In this document: in pieces, positions 61,694 to 64,000 of the stretch
Position numbering within the stretch: position 1 is the first letter of the stretch
Layout: the number at the start of each line of letters is the position of its first letter
Source of the DNA: Deinococcus puniceus
Lineage (GTDB): Bacteria > Deinococcota > Deinococci > Deinococcales > Deinococcaceae
DNA length: 64,000 bases
Direction: 5' to 3'
Assembly: GCF_001644565.1 (NCBI RefSeq)
Contig: NZ_CP011387.1
Coordinates: forward strand, 1,038,501-1,102,500
Notes under the pieces: generated by a model
Database searches by the model: none
Told to the model about the DNA's origin: nothing
The model's input: the letters and a program-made list of their open reading frames with translations, nothing else
Made by a program: the position numbers and the translations under genes

Positions 61694-62028
61694 GGGTTCC
61701 TGCGCTCCCGCCAAAACAGGGTGCCGCTTAGATGAAGATGGTCATCCTTTTGCCGAATGAGCCAGAATCGGCGGCTGTTTTGCACGGTGGCCCTCTTGTC
61801 GGAGCCAAATGTTGGGTTTTCTACACAGCCTTGTCCAGAATCTCGGAACGTGCGCGAAAATCAGCTTGGCACGCCCGCCTTCCGGGGCAGTACGCGGCTA
61901 GATTAAATGATTCATAATGCACACTGTCCAGAGTTTTTATTTCGTTCCCGTAAGGCAGTTGCTGCCGTTTTCCCTTGCTTGGCCCCCACATTAGGGTGAG
62001 CCTGTTCTCATAAAGGAGTTTGATCCCC
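61694..62028. other. Intergenic region upstream of livH
   Basis: About 335 bases with no supported gene. A promoter for livHM should lie here. TAGATT and CATAAT at 61900-61916 are AT-rich candidates, but no -35 was convincing. The livH ribosome binding site AAAGGAG is at 62012-62018. Confidence 0.4.
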
Positions 62029-63038
<1,010 letters not shown>

Positions 63039-63042
<4 letters not shown>

Positions 63043-64000
63043 CCGCCGTCAATCCTACGGCCCCCAAACGCACCCTTCCTGCGCCTGACCGTACCTTTTT
63101 GTTGGTGCTGTTTTTCATCGTCACCAGCGCGCTCCTGCTGGCCTCTCATAATCAGGATATCTTGAACGGGCCGCTGGGCAACGTACTCCGCAATCCCATT
63201 CTGGAAGCCGTCGTGGTGTCGCTGTTCCTCGCCAACGTGCTGTTCGCCTACTTGTGGCGGGCCGCGCCCTGGGCCAAAGCCCTGGTGGGCCTCGGCAGCC
63301 TGCTGTTCGTGCTGCCCCTGGCGGGCCGCGCCGATACCAGCTTGCTCGACCTCAGCATTCAAATCATGATTTTTGCAGCGCTGGCCCTCGGCCTCAACAT
63401 CGTGGTCGGTCTGGCCGGTCTGCTGGATTTGGGGTACGTGGCCTTCTTCGCGGTAGGTGCGTATACGTGGGGGGTATTCGCCAGCCCACGCTTCGCGGAA
63501 CTTCTGAAATTCGCCAACGAAAATCCGGGTGCTGCCGGTGGCCCGACCCTGCTGCTCGGCGTCGTCACCATGTTGGCGGGCCTGTGCCTGTATGTGTGGT
63601 TTCAGAGGCGTCAATTCGATACGCGGGCGGCTTGGATCATTACGGTGGCCCTCAGCGCCAGCCTGTTCGCCTGGTTCTGGATAGGCCGCAGCATCTTTAC
63701 GCTGGGCGAGCAACTGTGGAGTCCCACGGTGTTGTGGCTCATCTTCGTTCCCCTCATCATCTACCTCGTCACCCTCGCCGTGAAGCACCAACGCGGGGCC
63801 GAAGTCCGCAATGACCTGCTCGGGCTGAGCCGCATCATCAGTGGCTTGGCCGGAGTCGTGGGTCTGATTCTGGTCATCCGCGCCATCAACCTCTTTATCG
63901 CTTCCCGTGCGGCGGGCTTGGAGTCGGGCATCGACCCCAACTTCTTCTGGCTGTTCCTGGCGATCAGCGTCTTGGCGGCGGCCATCGTGGGCGTCCTGAT
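63039..64000 (+). CDS. livM: Branched-chain amino acid ABC transporter permease LivM (cut by window end)
   Basis: Second permease of the transporter. The visible 320 residues start MTAVNPTAPKRTLPAPDRT with several hydrophobic segments. The landmark ALGLNIVVGLAGLLDLGYVAFFAVGAY at about 120-146 identifies LivM. The start ATG overlaps the livH stop (ATGA). The long hydrophobic region between the landmark and the window end suggests extra membrane segments compared with short LivM proteins. The ATPases LivG and LivF are expected just beyond the window. Confidence 0.93.

Overview
The window comes from a high-GC bacterium that is almost certainly a Deinococcus. The protein set is typical of that genus: RluD-type synthase, an HD-containing tRNA nucleotidyltransferase of a genus known to split CC- and A-addition, AAG glycosylase, both type III and type I glutamine synthetases, an RskA-type anti-sigma factor and a JAMM protease. 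Seventeen start codons also sit 6 or 7 bases downstream of a TANNNT box with no ribosome binding site, which is the leaderless promoter layout reported for Deinococcus. No rRNA, CRISPR array, phage or intact insertion sequence was seen. One tRNA gene, tRNA-Ala(UGC), is present.

Layout. 1-3113 (minus): ilvB-ilvN-ilvC for branched-chain amino acids, preceded by a 19-residue Ile/Val/Leu-rich leader peptide and a transcription attenuator. 3487-10291 (minus): DEAD-box RNA helicase, a short UvrA-like ATPase, a VOC protein with an unknown partner, and an RluD-type pseudouridine synthase. 10657-15175 (plus): two Tat-exported ferritin-like proteins, TatA, an ECF sigma factor with an RskA-type anti-sigma factor, and a potassium channel. 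15261-22810: Nudix, RF1, homoserine dehydrogenase, a GH13 amylase, tRNA nucleotidyltransferase, tRNA-Ala, AAG glycosylase. 23038-34267: DUF937 protein, aquaporin, cysteine synthase, phosphoesterase, a three-domain fasciclin protein, FtsK, JAMM protease, nucleoside hydrolase. 34361-45800: pullulanase, FKBP, signal peptidase I, MnmE, a vanadium haloperoxidase-like protein, an orphan solute-binding protein, a DUF4258 protein with a terminator inside its leader, and a double GNAT protein. 45884-54264: DUF305, DUF218, TrmFO, MurD-FtsW, an ABM-domain membrane protein and an alpha/beta hydrolase. 54346-64000: divergent glnN and glnA, two tandem LivJ/K-type binding proteins, then livH and livM (cut by the window end).

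How the genes fit together. Nitrogen and amino-acid metabolism is the main theme: ilvBNC, hom, cysK, two glutamine synthetases and a branched-chain-type ABC uptake system. tRNA and translation genes (mnmE, trmFO, cca, prfA, rluD) are scattered singly. Starch and alpha-glucan use is represented by the GH13 enzyme and the exported pullulanase.

Intergenic DNA is rich in repeats. Family R1 is about 100 bp with terminal inverted repeats based on AACCCCCC, mostly between convergent genes. Family R2 is a composite built from TCTAAGGG units and a GGCAATCGCT-containing core. It includes a perfect 44-bp inverted repeat and a 14-copy 8-bp tandem array. The most interesting signals are the ilv attenuator whose leader peptide looks leaderless, the terminator inside the DUF4258 leader, the Tat/ferritin/ECF cluster, and the two repeat families. 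All functional calls come from reading motifs in the sequence; no database search was possible.
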